Notes under the pieces: generated by a model | Seen by the model: only the letters and a program-made list of their open reading frames with translations | Told to the model about the DNA's origin: nothing | Database searches by the model: none | Program-made: the position numbers and the translations under genes | Part shown: piece after piece, positions 10,316-22,405 of the stretch | How the letters are laid out: every line of letters starts with the position of its first letter | How positions within the stretch are numbered: position 1 is the first letter of the stretch | Origin: Chaetoderma sp. LZ-2023a | Taxonomy: Eukaryota > Mollusca > Caudofoveata > Chaetodermatida > Chaetodermatidae | Assembly (NCBI GenBank): GCA_034401795.1 | Contig: JAVVLW010002894.1 | Coordinates: 26,001 to 90,000 of the forward strand | Length of the DNA stretch: 64,000 nucleotides | Reading direction: 5' to 3'

Positions 10316-11185
10316 AATGTGAATATATCGAAGTCACCTGTTGATGACGATCATGATAGTTATATTGCCATTGATATCACGAGCGGTGTCAGTGAAATTG
10401 TTGTGGATAACACAATGCCTGTGAGGGTTCCATACCCTGTCTATGACAACAGGCGGGAAAACGGTAGAGCCTTTGTTGAAATGGCAAAACTATCAAATAT
10501 TCACCTACAATGCACCAGTGAACCCGCTCAGGATCGACGCTCGAGCTTAGAATCATGCAGTCTGTTGAATCTCGAATTGACAAGCCTGTCATGGCAGCTC
10601 TAACCAAGACGATTGCCCACCCCCTTGAACAAAAAATTGAAAGAGTTGTCTTGTATCTTCACCGAAATGTGTGCCAAAATATCAGGCCTAGAGGCCATGG
10701 TACAAGAATACGATCAGATAATTTCAAATCTGTCTGCTTCGGTAGTGAAAACTGCGCAAGCCATGACCAATCTCACCTGCAGTAATGACTTATTTCATGA
10801 TAGATCGGAGAAGTACAGCAGACGTGAGAGCCTCTGAATCAATGGTCTGGTATTAAATCATTCAGAATCGTCTAACGATGCAGCGATTTGCGTGGCTAAA
10901 GCGGTCAATGTAATGTTGTCCACGGCCGACGTTCATTTCATATAGGAAGCACACTGAAATTCTTCGAGCTAGATGTGGGCTATTAACTAAACAAGAATTT
11001 GCGCATGTCTTCATAAATGACGATCTAACCAAAAAGCAGAACTTGATGCTAAAGAAAAACTGCTGAAACTTAAACATGATCGGAAGTTACACGGCGCTTT
11101 GTCGTTCGACGGCAACACCTTTTACAGACTGACGTATGTAGGACCCAAGAAATGGTTCTCAGATCCTGAAGACACAAACATCTGA
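10316..11185 (+). pseudogene. LINE ORF1-like remnant
   Basis: Successive shifted frames give a coiled-coil-like stretch (LNKKLKELSCIFTEM, residues in heptads, about 10,616-10,760). It is followed by DRSEKYSRRESL, the basic turn before the RRM-like domain of LINE ORF1 proteins. A segment with FAHVFINDDLTKKQ follows near 10,990-11,040. In-frame stops at about 10,835 and 10,945, and shifts after that, show decay. In the family the protein binds element RNA. The assignment rests on domain order and motif style, not a detailed alignment. Confidence 0.5.
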
Positions 11186-12540
11186 ATCAATTCCTAAGAG
11201 TTGACAAACTGAAAGTTGTCAATTCCGTGAACAATTATACTGTTGATTATTTTAGACAATTCAATTAGAACAATCTCATGGCTGGTATTTAAACTGTACA
11301 TAAAATAACTAAGGTGGTGTCCGTTTCTGGACAGGCGTTTTCGCACTTCAAGTCAACAACTTGTATAATGAGCAGCATAGACCAGCGCTCCACCCCTACC
11401 CTGACCTCTTCCACGACTGCTATAGTAGAATTCATGAACCTGTAAATGCGAATCATAATGCACTAGTTGATATGTTATAGCAATTGATAGTATTTATCTA
11501 TCACATGTACAATTGTATTCTTTATGCCGCTGCATACCGTGCAACAATCGTTGTAATAGCAATAAAACCGTATCCATTTGCCAGGTTCATGGATCGATCG
11601 TGGGACTATGTCTGATGTATCTTCGTATATAATATAGAGGGGTCTGGTGCACCGAACGATCAGTAGTAAACAAGTGAGCGAATGATAGTCACGGGCATCG
11701 ACGCGTCACCGACTGTGGTGTACTAGGCCCCAGGTGCATTGGATGTAGTAGTGCGTCGTTTTGTGCCCTTGACCATAGGTATGGTAACTGAGGAAGTGCG
11801 ACAAATATTGTAGCTACAACAATTAAGTGGTGTATGTTGTGGCTTTTGTGGTTGTCTAGCGATGCGTGGCAGTGATTACGCGCATGTGGATGAAATTATC
11901 AAATTGTCACAATGTCACATGGAATCACTAATATATTCATAAGCTGCTAGCTACTATGTTAATGTTAGGGTCTAGAATCGCACAGCTTCAAACTCACACA
12001 CACACACACACATGCACGCACGCACGCATGTACACACACACACACCATCCTATACATTGTATCCATGTATGTTAGCAATTGCTTCTCTAACCATTGCCCA
12101 TCATACTCTAAGCTCTTAACACATTCTAGCCAAAAGAGCAAATAGGATACATCGTTTGTAATGTTAGAAGTACTACGTTGAATATTTTGTAACTGATTTG
12201 ACTGGAATCTGTTGCTGCTTGTGGCTCCCATCAAATTCATTTCAGAATGTTCAACAGCTTACCAGCCTTGAAATTAATATTCTGGGTCTAGGCTAGGCCA
12301 CCATCCAAAATCCACCTTAATTACAAACTCAGACTTCTAGATATGAGCTACAAATTGCTCTTATTTAAAGCCATGACTTGTTAATCGTTCATGGTTGGCT
12401 CTACGCTACCACCGCACATGTAAATGGCTTGGCTGATCTACCAAATCAACAATGGATAACGACATAACTAGACATAACTAGTTACCTTAGGAGCGTTTGA
12501 GGAATCTACATAGTCCAGCTACCACACTTTCCTATCCACT
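11186..12540. other. Noncoding DNA with (CA)n and a type 2 palindrome
   Basis: (CA)n occupies about 11,995-12,046. A palindromic GTTGAATATTTTGTAACTGATTTG / CAAATTCATTTCAGAATGTTCAAC core is at 12,175-12,258. Otherwise nothing recognised. Confidence 0.5.
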
Positions 12541-12755
12541 ATCAGAATAATGTATTGACTGCACTAATAATTTTCATGCTCCTTTCTCAGGCCGTTGATA
12601 TAGAAACTAATCCACACACCACCAACAGTAGTGATATTTCTATCGCTCACCTTGATGTATGTGGCCTTAAAGATAAAATCCATCTTGGTAAAGCTAATCT
12701 GTTCCAGTTTGATATTATTGCTGTTACTGAAAGCCGCCTCACCCAAATATTACCA
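12541..12755 (+). pseudogene. LINE endonuclease N-terminal fragment
   Basis: The frame at 12,555-12,788 reads a hydrophobic start, then DIETNPHT, ISIAHLDVCGLKDK and FDIIAVTESRL. This is the usual opening of the apurinic-like endonuclease of CR1/jockey-type ORF2 (conserved Asn replaced by Asp in HLDV, and the TES/TET motif). Homology stops where the satellite begins at about 12,770, so only the first part of the domain survives. It may belong with the ORF1 remnant at 10.3-11.2 kb. Confidence 0.7.
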
Positions 12756-12767
12756 ATAATAATTAAA

Positions 12768-13372
12768 CTACAACGTACTATAACATAATGTACTATAACA
12801 TAATGTACTATAACATAGTGTACTACATCATAACATACTATAACATAGTGTATTATAATCTAATCTAATATAACACACCATACTATAACATAGTGTACTA
12901 TAATCTAATCTAATATAACACACCATACTGTAACATAGTGTACTATAATCTAATCTAATAAGATACCATACTATAACATAGCGTACTATAATTGTAATCT
13001 AATATAACCTACCATACTGTAACATAGTAGACTATAACATAGTGTACTATAACATAACATACTATTACATAGTGCACTATGACATGACATACTATAACAT
13101 AGTGTACCATAATGTAATCTAATATAACAGACCATACTATAACATAGTGCACTATAACATAAGACTAAATAGTGTACTATAACATAACATACTATAACTT
13201 AGTGTACTATAATATAACATACCATAACATAGTGCACTATAACATAACATACTATAACATAGTGCACAATGACATAACATGCTATAACACAGTGTACTAT
13301 AACATACCATACTATGATGCTATAACATAGTTTACTATAATATAACACCATAACATAGTTTATCATATAAAC
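12768..13372. repeat. 15-bp satellite array, left block
   Basis: Variants of ACTATAACATAGTGT and ACTATAACATAACAT repeat head to tail for about 600 bases. The unit is a multiple of three, so long frames stay open on both strands; these are not genes. Confidence 0.95.
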
Positions 13373-13955
13373 AAGCCTTCTAGCCCGTTCCATATTTTTC
13401 GATATGAGCACACGCGCCATATTCAACGGAGTGTTTTCATTGGCTGTTGGGTGCGCAACCCATTTAAATCGACCAATTAAAACATCGATTGATGTGAATG
13501 TGACGCGTAGGGATTACTACGCGGTACTGTTTTACTACGATTTATTTACTATGATTTGTCATTCATGAAACGTCATCGTTTGACAGTTTATCAGTCGGCA
13601 GCGAAGTAACGATTGATGGGCGTGGCTCTGCGATAGTCTTAGAAGAAAAGTGTAGTTTACGGCTGACATCGCCAGATTTTGTGTTTGTCACTATATTTTG
13701 CTGCGCATTCAGTATCTGTTATCAAGTAATGCTGCGTCACAGCGGCGGTATCGATTTCACGAAAATCAACAATGAGAAATCAGATAAAAGTCACATTAGC
13801 AACTATTGGCAAATATTTCAAAATTGCAGTTTATATGATAAATAAAATCTCAAACTCGGTCACTTTTCATACCACTATTATGAAGCTCTGCAAATTGATA
13901 ATTTTCAACTCGGCCCATAATAGTGATATGAAAAGTCACCTCGTTCCAGATTCTC
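13373..13955. other. Unique spacer between the two satellite arrays
   Basis: GC content is visibly higher than in the arrays. An inverted pair GTCACTTTTCATACCACTATTATG and CATAATAGTGATATGAAAAGTCAC lies at 13,859-13,882 and about 13,917-13,940. No coding exon was recognised. Confidence 0.6.
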
Positions 13956-14565
13956 TATGTACTATAATATAACATACCATAACATAGTGTACTATAACAT
14001 AACATAGGCCTACTATAACATAGTGCACTATAACATAACATAGTGTACTATAATATAACATAGTGTAATATAACATTATATTATATTATGACATCGTACA
14101 CTATAACATAGCATACTATAATGTAGTGTACTATAACATAACAGACTATAACATATTGCACTATAACATAACATACTATAACATATTGCGCTATAACATA
14201 ACCTACTATAACATAATCATTTATAACATACCATACTATCACATAGTGGACTATAACATAACATTCTATAACGTAGTCCACATTAGATTATATTATGACA
14301 TTGTGTACTATAACATAACATACTATAACATAGTGTACTATAACATAGCATACTATAACATAGCGGACTATAACATAAAGTGCTATAACATAGTGCACAG
14401 TAACGTAACATACTATGACATAGTACACTATAACATAACATAATCTAATATAACATAGCATACAATAACACAGTGGACTATAACATAACATAGTGTACTA
14501 TAGCATAACATAGTGGAATATAACATAAAATACTCTAACATAATCTACTCTGACATCGTGTACTT
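13956..14565. repeat. 15-bp satellite array, right block
   Basis: Same ACTATAACATAGTGT / ACTATAACATAACAT unit as the left block, same orientation, more interrupted. Confidence 0.95.
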
Positions 14566-15675
14566 GTCAGCTTGGAATTGTGCAACTGCATGTGCGTACG
14601 TGAGAGCGAGTGAGTGAACGCTCATGAATGAGTTAGCGAGTGCGTGAATGAATGAGTGAGAGGGTGGGTGGGTGGGTGTGTGAGTGTGTGCGTGCGTATA
14701 TATGTGTGCGTGCGTGTGAATAAACATGTATGTTCCCGCACTTAGACACGTCATTCCTATACACTGTGTTGCATACCCTGTCACAGTAATTGTCTGGCTA
14801 ACTTGAACCACTTTATCAACTATTACATTTCTATTGTCGGACTACTGAGTTTTGTAAGTTGTATGCCCTGTTGGGCTGTCAGACTATTAGATTATTGGAC
14901 TTCTGTGGTGTCAGACTACTCGGTTGTCGGACTACTTGGTTGTCAGCCTACTCAGCTTTCAAGACTACTGAAGTTACCCCGATTTCTTCAGCAAAAAAAA
15001 CGGTCAACGGAGTGACGCAAACGCAGCAACTAACCACTGGAGCTTTCTCAACATTTAATCGAGTCACCAGTCAGTGTTAATTTTCATTGTCATCTCTGCT
15101 GGTGTGCATGTGCCAGTGACCGTGTGAGTGTAAGTATTAGTGTGAATGCACCCGTAATTGGGCAACTACGGAGGAAAGTTACTGACGAGCTTTACAAGCA
15201 GTCTACTGACATTGTCTAAAAGTTTCATTCGCTCTGTAATCCGAGGCTGTATCCACTTGCCATTGAACAGCTCCGTTCTATGGGCTATATAGGGGAAGTC
15301 TACTATCGTGGCTGTCTATTAAGCAGTAACGCTTTTGTTCGCCTGGAGTATAATTAATTAGTACCAATGAGATAATCATTCCCCTAAACTTTCAATGTTA
15401 GGAAGCTCCATCTCAAACCGCTTTCCCCACCACCACCTCATTCACAAAATACTGCGATGTCCCCCCCCCCCCATCTCCATCTCCTACCCAGTTTGACTGC
15501 GGCTCTGGTGTAGTGACGCTTAGGCACTGATCAGTCATGGCCAAAGTGGAGGATACCACCAGGCAATGATGAGATAGGTGGTGAAACGAGGATGGGTAGA
15601 TACAGCGGGAGGGGGGGGGGGCACGTCCCTCAAAAACAATTTTGGGGGAGCGGCACCATATGTTACAAAGTCTAG
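14566..15675. other. Noncoding DNA with short simple repeats
   Basis: GAGTGA/GTGGGT-type tracts at 14,600-14,720, a degenerate GTCGGACTACT repeat at 14,835-14,960, and C and G homopolymers near 15,463 and 15,612. No gene recognised. Confidence 0.5.
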
Positions 15676-15679
15676 TCTA

Positions 15680-15782
15680 AATTTCAAATACAAGTAGGCT
15701 GTTCAATATTTTTGACTTGGGTCTCTTGCTATGTCAGCAATGACTGCCAGTCAAAGCAGTTTCAAAATATTCAACAGAATGC
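15680..15782. mobile_element. MITE fragment, core type 2
   Basis: GCTGTTCAATATTTTTGACTTGG and GCCAGTCAAAGCAGTTTCAAAATATTCAACAG form the family palindrome. Confidence 0.6.
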
Positions 15783-15977
15783 TGATTAAATTCTAAATTC
15801 ATCAAACACATACAATTCATACACATCCTGATGGACTTTCAATTTTCTTGATATATCATTTTAATGGTGACGTCGTATAAAATGCATAATGGATGACGTA
15901 TGTAGCTCATAAACATTGAATAGTCTGTCACTCGCGCATTTAGTGTTATAGTCAGTTACATCATGTATACACGTCGA

Positions 15978-16246
15978 TGCCACATTCTGAAATGCCTAAT
16001 GGGCGACGTAGCTAGCTCCGCCATAAACATTGAATATTCTGTCACGTGCAGGAATTGTACACGTAATTGTGAATTCAGAGTATATTAGTATAAAACACAT
16101 CTAGTCATATAGTTATACATATACTGTCCCATATATTGTCGCATTATTACTGTTACTGTGTGTAATGATTCCTCGTGAATCTCTTACAATAAAGTTATAC
16201 ATATACTGTCCCATATATTGTCGCCCATTAGGCATTTCAGAATGTG
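15978..16246. repeat. Inverted and direct repeats at the 5' junction of a LINE
   Basis: A 33-base segment starting CGATGCCACATTCTGAAATG near 15,983 reappears perfectly inverted at about 16,220-16,252. TTATACATATACTGTCCCATATATTGTCG occurs directly at about 16,112 and 16,194. The LINE coding homology starts immediately after. Confidence 0.75.
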
Positions 16247-18240
16247 GCATCGACTAAAAAAACTAAAAAAGTTTAAACAACACCCTACTAAACCCTGGTT
16301 AACAACAGGATTGATAGCTGCCTGTCATAAGAAGAAAAAGATGTATTTAAATTTTATAAAATTTCCAACAAGAAATAATGATGCACAATTTAAAAAGTAC
16401 AGAAACAGATTAAATCAGATAATCAGGACGGCAAAGATAAACTATTATCATTATAAATTGGAAGAGCAAAAGAACAATATAAAAGAAACATGAAAATTAA
16501 TAAAAACACTATTGAATAAACAAAAAAGCAGTTCAGAAACATCCCGGTTCATTTATAATAATACATTTATAACTGACAAAAAAGAAATTGCGCATAAATT
16601 TAATGAATACTTTATAAATATTGGGCCTAATTTATCTAAAAAATACAGACCAGTCCTGGAATAAATGTGCAAGACTATCTGACAGGCGACTACCAATCCT
16701 CAATGTTCCTGACCCCTACTGACAATGAAGAAATTTACAAAATCTTAATGAAAATTAACCCAACAAAGAGTGCCGGCATTGATAACTTTAAATGGAAAAT
16801 CTTTAAAAACTGTGCTAGGGAAATACTAACTCCACTGAATCACATCTGCAATCTATCATTTTCACAGGGTATATTTCCATCCCGATTAAAAACTGCATGC
16901 GTAACACCTATATTCAAAGCTAAAGACCCATCTGATTTTACTAACTATAGGCCAGTCTCAGTACTTCCGCTTTTCTCTAAACTTCTGGAAAGATTATACT
17001 ACAATAGAACTATAAAATATCTTAATAAAAATCTATGAATCCCAGTATGGCTTCAGAGAAAAACACTCTACCATGATTGCCATTCTGGATATGCTTGAAA
17101 AAAAATAACCACATCCCTTGAGAGAAATGAACACACTCTAGGTGTATTCTTGAACCTCTCCAAAGCATTCGATACTATTGGTCATGAAATATTACTAAAA
17201 AAACTAGCCCACTATGGAATTCGGGGCATTGCATTAAATTGGATATATAGCTATTTAACTAACAGAACCCAATGTGTAATCAGTGGGGCCATGTCAGGAG
17301 ACAGGAAATTAGTCTGTGGCGTCCCACAAGGATCAATTCTTGGACCTCTGTTGTTTTTACTATACATGAATGACCTACCCAAAGCATGTAATCACCTCTC
17401 ACTAATATTGTTTGCGGATGATACCAATGCCTTTTGTAGTCACAAGGACATAGACACTGTATACAAGTATGTAAATAATGAAATGAAAAAAATCATAGAC
17501 TGGTTTAAAGTGAATAAATTATCTCTGAATGTCGATAAAACTAACTATATACTTTTCACAAAATCTAAGAATTTAAAACAAATAGCTCTCCCCAAAATGA
17601 TTGTAAATAATCAAGAAATTCACGAAGCACAATATGTCAAATTTCTCAGTGTCTATCTTGATAAAAGCTTAACCTGGGAGAAGCATATAGAAATAGTGAG
17701 ATCCAAGGTAGCAAAAGAACATCAGTATCATGCACAGACTTAAGCCATATCTTCCCCCTAATATTCTAAAAACCCTATATTGTACACTGATCCTTCCACA
17801 TATCACATATTGCAATGTAATATGGACTAACACGCATAAAACTAAACTAGCACATCTAAAATCACTACAAAAGCAGGCAATCAAATTATTCGCACATCCA
17901 GCAGAGGGCCAGGATGTCTTTAAAACCGAAAAAATGCTAAAACTTGAAGACATTGGAGCTGTCCAACTATGCACTATCTTAAGGGACTACCATAATGGCA
18001 ATCTACCCTCCTCATTATCAAACCTTTTTAGGAACAACTCCGATATACACTCGCACAACACACGAACTAAGAATAACTTACACCAAACCTATTACAGAAC
18101 AATGACAGCTACACAAAAACCATCCCACCAAGCAATACAACTTTGGAACAACACAGATATAAATATACGCACACAAATTCTTACACAAAGCTCTTTTAAA
18201 CAAAATATTAAAAAGATAATCTTAGAAAGATACTAAAAAT
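16247..18240 (+). mobile_element. Decayed APE-type LINE (LINE D), ORF2 RT and C-terminal part
   Basis: Reverse transcriptase homology runs through several shifted frames. Linker with KPWLTTGLIAACHKK (16,290-16,340); RT fingers with NPTKSAGIDNFKWK and NYRPVSVLP (16,667-17,038); palm with LSKAFDTIGHEILLKKL, GVPQGSILGPLLFLLYMNDL and LFADDTNAFC (17,150-17,743), where FADD is the catalytic motif; C-terminal region to TAA at 18,234-18,236. Stops at 16,491 and 17,036 and shifts near 16,640, 17,040-17,150 and 17,735 disable it. The endonuclease is absent, so the copy is 5'-truncated. The motifs suit the CR1/jockey/L2 assemblage; I do not name a clade. Confidence 0.88.
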
Positions 18241-18350
18241 CCAAACCAATGACATGAATGCAGAAGCCAGGATAACAACTAGAATGTAAAATACACATCT
18301 GCAATAATAATAATGCATCCGTAATTGTTGATGTGGATGATGCAGTTGTG

Positions 18351-18351
<1 letters not shown>

Positions 18352-18407
<56 letters not shown>

Positions 18408-18458
18408 AATAATTCCCCAAGAAATGTTGATACAAATTAGGCCGCATTGTTATATATG

Positions 18459-18536
<78 letters not shown>

Positions 18537-18587
18537 CTGCACCAAGAAATGTGTTGATACAAATTAGGCCGTATTGTTATATATGAC

Positions 18588-18642
<55 letters not shown>

Positions 18643-18645
18643 TTG
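18352..18645. repeat. Three (AAT)n tracts separated by copies of a 50-base unit
   Basis: AAT tracts at about 18,352-18,414, 18,463-18,535 and 18,588-18,641 are separated by near-identical sequence containing AAGAAATG, TTGATACAAATTAGGCCG and TATTGTTATATATGACA. Probably the LINE tail, amplified in tandem. Confidence 0.85.
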
Positions 18646-18676
18646 TAAACAAGATATGCATGTGTTTTCCCCATTC

Positions 18677-18680
<4 letters not shown>

Positions 18681-18721
<41 letters not shown>

Positions 18722-18745
18722 GGTGGGTGTGTGCGTGCGTGTTAA
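18681..18745. repeat. (GT)n microsatellite
   Basis: Pure GT repeat grading into GGGT and GCGT units. Confidence 0.95.
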
Positions 18746-18829
18746 TTGTCTATTGTCTTAAATGTATACATGTAAATATTATAGTATCTTCACCCATGAT
18801 CCAACTATCACTGAATTATATGTTTATTA

Positions 18830-18975
18830 TATGTTAAATGTAAGGGGTCCACCGCTGTATAGGCTCAGCCTTTGGTGGACTGCCTGTTGTGTAAATGTAA
18901 AATCTATGTGTTATATGAAAATAAATCATTTTGAATCTTTGAAATAATTTTGAATCTTTGAATCTTTATATACTA
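18830..18975 (+). mobile_element. 3' tail of a LINE
   Basis: A GC-richer block with the stem GTCCACCGCTGT...GGTGGAC is followed by AATAAA and repeats of TTTGAATC. Such short tail repeats terminate many non-LTR elements. No coding part is left. Confidence 0.5.
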
Positions 18976-20154
18976 TGTGACGTATTTGATTATGACTTCA
19001 GATACTTGAGTGACGGATTGGATCCCTTCACTGGCCAGTGGATTTGTCACATTATTATTATGGACTTCTGACTTAAGGATTGTCAGATTTCTTACTCCTC
19101 TTGTTCCCAAATATTCATAGATAGTTTCATAATATAAGTTTCGTCACTGATTTCTACGCAGTTCAGTCTTACAGAAAGTCAGAGATAACTTTAACGGAGC
19201 TCACAATGTCATACACGAATTAAATTTCAATAAAAAAAATGCCACCAATAAAGGTTTTGTTCATATTTATAAATTAAAAGAACCTGACAGTGTTACAAAA
19301 CTCTTTGGCTGTTAAAATTTCGGTTACCGTCATGAATTTTGCTACGCCACAAAAGTCACGGTATGTATGACCAGGCCTGGGTACAAGAGCAAATGCATTT
19401 GCCTTTGCATTTAAATGCAATTATGAAGTTTCTGACGCATTTGCACTTGCATTTGAATCTCATGTATTTGCATTTGTATGAAAAGGGTTGCATTTGCATC
19501 TGAGTTTTCAAATGCATTTGATTTTTTTCAAAAGCACTACTTTTCTGATTTTGCATTTCTTTCAAAATTGATTGGAATTTGCTGCTGTTGTAAATAGCAG
19601 CCACAGTACCCAGTCAAATTAATTTCAAAAAATTCAACCAAATTATTTGTTAAATCATAAAAATGGCTGTTGCTAGAAATTAGAAATGTAATTCTCTGTG
19701 ATTTATTAACCCATTTCACTATGAATTTCTTTTAGCATGTAGCTCTCAGCCATCAATATACCTAAATATGCAAAATCATGTATATTTTGAAATTAGTTTG
19801 ACTTAAGTCAGTTGAGATCTTAGCAAGCCAACAAATCTTAGTTAATTTGTTTTTTAGATAAGCTACAGCAATGTATCTCTAGTGCATAATAAACAAGATC
19901 ACCGTATAAATTGTAAGGAATGGGTGCCTCCATTCTCTTGTCCAATGTGTTGACCTTTTAACACATACAGACAAGACCACTGAAATAATTGGCTCAGTGA
20001 TTGTCTTCTCTTGACCTGCAAATGGGCATTTGTAAAGACCTCTGCTTGCCCAATCTATGAATAGGGTAGCTTGTTGTTAAATCCATTCATTTCGAAATCT
20101 CTTAATCCATTAGTTGCCAAGATTGGCTTTTTGAATGACCACATGCATGCTAAG

Positions 20155-20255
20155 AGAAAACTATTTTTGAAAAATTATGACTGAAATGACTGGCTTGGTA
20201 ATCGAGTTAGTCATTCCAGTGGTAAAATTTTAAAGAATATCTTCTGGAATGCAAA
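20155..20255. mobile_element. MITE fragment, core type 1, inside the hAT-type element
   Basis: AACTATTTTTGAAAAATTATGACTG to AGTCATTCCAGTGGTAAAATTT forms the family palindrome in degenerate form. Confidence 0.55.
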
Positions 20256-20389
20256 CAGACATTTACCAAGATCAATAAATAATAGATGCTGATCATTCTG
20301 TTGACTACTCAGCCATGTGTGACTAAGATGATCTCAGACAAAGTTAACATTTAAAGATTTTAATCTAGAAGTGCCAGAATCTTAGTTCA

Positions 20390-20620
20390 GGTCTTGAATA
20401 AGCTGATGAACATTTTGAGACAAACTTGACTGGAAACTTTGACCCACAGCTGCCAGCCAAATTATCTTCAAAATATCCAGCCTAATTTCTGTTAAATTCA
20501 TACAGATATTGCATACGCTGATAACTATTTTGAATGCACTTTGACTGGAACCTATTGCTGCCATAGTCGCAGTAGCAGCCATCAATAAAATTCCTTTCAA
20601 AATATTGAACATAATATTTG
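20390..20620. mobile_element. Two degenerate type 2 palindromes
   Basis: CATTTTGAGACAAACTTGACTGGAA with its complement (20,400-20,480), and ATTTTGAATGCACTTTGACTGGAA with CCATCAATAAAATTCCTTTCAAAATATT (20,525-20,610). Confidence 0.5.
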
Positions 20621-20754
20621 ATAATTATTTTGAAAGTAATTTTACTGACATATGTTGCTTGTATAGGATGCAATGGCTATTAATGAAATTACCCTTCAAA
20701 ATGGTCAACATAATATTTAGGAATCTGATAATTCAATGCTTTAATGGTTACCCG

Positions 20755-20980
20755 TTAACCCTCATATCAGCCAAAAACGGCGTTTGCAATTGTCTCGAGA
20801 AATGTCCATTTGCAGAGCAAGGGAAGAATATTAAAAAAAAATTTACCACTGGAATGACTGGCTCGATAACCGAGCCAGTCATTCCAGTGGTAAAATTTAA
20901 AAAATGGGCTTCTCTTGATCCGCAAATAGACATTTTCTTTGAGAAAATTAAAAATAATGTTGAACAAATTCGAGGGTTAA
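20755..20980. mobile_element. TTAA-flanked MITE, core type 1
   Basis: TTAACCCTCATATCAGCC at the left, CGAGGGTTAA at the right, and a perfect central palindrome CCACTGGAATGACTGGCTCG / CGAGCCAGTCATTCCAGTGG. This and the 47.8-kb copy show the full element. Confidence 0.8.
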
Positions 20981-21029
20981 AATGTTAATGGTGAAGTAAG
21001 TATTATTTTTTTCATAGTAAAGTTCCATG

Positions 21030-21150
21030 TGCAAATAAAGAGAAGACTATTTTTGAAAATGTTACACTTGAATGACTGGTTCAATAAACGAGACAGTCAT
21101 TCCGGAAGTAAAATTTCAAAAATAGTCTTCTCTTGGTCTGCAAAACGGTT
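21030..21150. mobile_element. MITE fragment, core type 1
   Basis: AGAGAAGACTATTTTTGAAAATGTTACACTTG to the complementary AATTTCAAAAATAGTCTTCTCTTGG around a degenerate core. Confidence 0.6.
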
Positions 21151-21690
21151 TACAAAAACTAGTCGCTACCAGCAGATACATAGATGGCAGATGCATACTC
21201 AGAATTTCAGTACAAGACGTGTGTCCAAATATTCAAATGCACATAAGTTGCAAACATTTGCATTTGCTTTTAAATGCAGTGGCACTAGGCTGCATTTGCA
21301 CTTGCATTTGCATTTGAATCGTTTACAAACATTTGCACAATACCCTGCACTTGAACCCAAGCCTGTGTATGACGCCATCGCGCGAATCATCAACCACGTG
21401 GATTAAGATTATACGCAACACGTGTTTTCAGATTAGATGAAAGTAGATTCAGGTACAACGCTGGAGATCACCTCTGATGCAGGTTCTTTAACAAACACTA
21501 GTGCGCCATCAACCACCAACAAAATATTGTTTATGCGATTACGTCATTCACGCAATGTCGTCACTTCGGGATTTGCATGAGAAATTTATGAAAATGACTT
21601 CTGTGGCGAAATTTAGAGTACTATTAAGGAATTCGAAAATATGCAAATAATATACTTTATTTTGTTTAAATTATGCAAAACATCATTTGG

Positions 21691-22400
21691 CGCAATGGCA
21701 TGCTTTGAACCGTGTTCCTCCTTAAAAGCTGCTAAGACTCGAGGACTGCGTTGTAGTGACGTCATAACGGACACCGGTTTCCTATGACGTCACACTACAG
21801 CGTTGTTACTGAAAATCAGCATATTTCTTCAAGCTAGCATGGATTAAAGATTAAGAATCAGAGTCCCTACAAGAGCGCGACCGCTATGGTAAGCAATAAT
21901 CTTAATAAATATTGTAGTCTTAAAATGAGGCATTAAATATTATAGGGGAGAGAACGTAGTTTTCAATCGCTTAAGGAATCGTGGTATTTCTCCTTGTTCT
22001 AAGAATATTTTCTGTACACAATCATATGTCAAATGGAAGGTCATAATATTGTCAACTCAAACACTGTAAACTGTCTGTGTCCTCCTCTGCATAACTGATA
22101 TAGAATTAATAAACACTGAAATAATGCAACACGATGGATGCAGTATTCAATCGGTGGAGGTGGGTTTCAATCACTTGCTGTTTTTCTTTTTATTTGAACT
22201 TTGCAATTATAAATCGCGTTTTAGTATTTCATTATTATATGCGGCTTGTGTTATCGTTTAAGTTTTTAAGTATACCTAAATTATTTGCTCTTCTGGCAGC
22301 ATCCAAATCATTTCTTACTGCAGTGGTAGGCAAATAATGACTACCGTGGGTCTGGCTAAGCACAGGTAGCAAATATCAAACAATCTGCTAATATTATGAC
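21691..22400. other. Intergenic DNA with a CRE-bearing hairpin
   Basis: 21,749-21,802 is an inverted repeat whose arms each contain TGACGTCA (21,757-21,764 and 21,785-21,792). I found no convincing exon in the rest. Confidence 0.4.
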
Positions 22401-22405
22401 AAGAA

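Larger units (their letters stand above)
19372..21365. mobile_element. 2-kb non-autonomous hAT-type element
   Basis: Ends CAGGCCTGGGTACAAG and CTTGAACCCAAGCCTG are imperfect inverted repeats. They are flanked by perfect 8-bp duplications TGTATGAC at 19,364-19,371 and 21,366-21,373. Subterminal regions carry many copies of GCATTTGCATTTG, inverted between the two ends. No transposase is encoded. The interior holds several nested MITEs. Confidence 0.85.
19190..21690. repeat. Dispersed repeat R1, copy 1, split by a hAT-type insertion
   Basis: The outer parts (19,190-19,371 and 21,374-21,690) match 47,590-48,310 in order: AATTTCAATAAAAAAA near the left, CACGTGGATTAAGATT and AAGGAATTCGAAAATATG at the right. 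The element at 19,372-21,365 interrupts it. Confidence 0.65.

Noticed and set aside
14081-14491. Long open frames on both strands with YNI or YVIV repeats
   Set aside because: They follow from a 15-bp satellite unit with no stop in several frames; not genes.
12768-14565. CRISPR-like array
   Set aside because: Units are contiguous without unique spacers; it is a eukaryotic satellite.
18437-18661. Leu/Ile homopolymer frame on the minus strand
   Set aside because: Translation of (AAT)n tracts.
20605-20988. 127-codon frame
   Set aside because: Runs through MITE palindromes; its peptide is repeat sequence.
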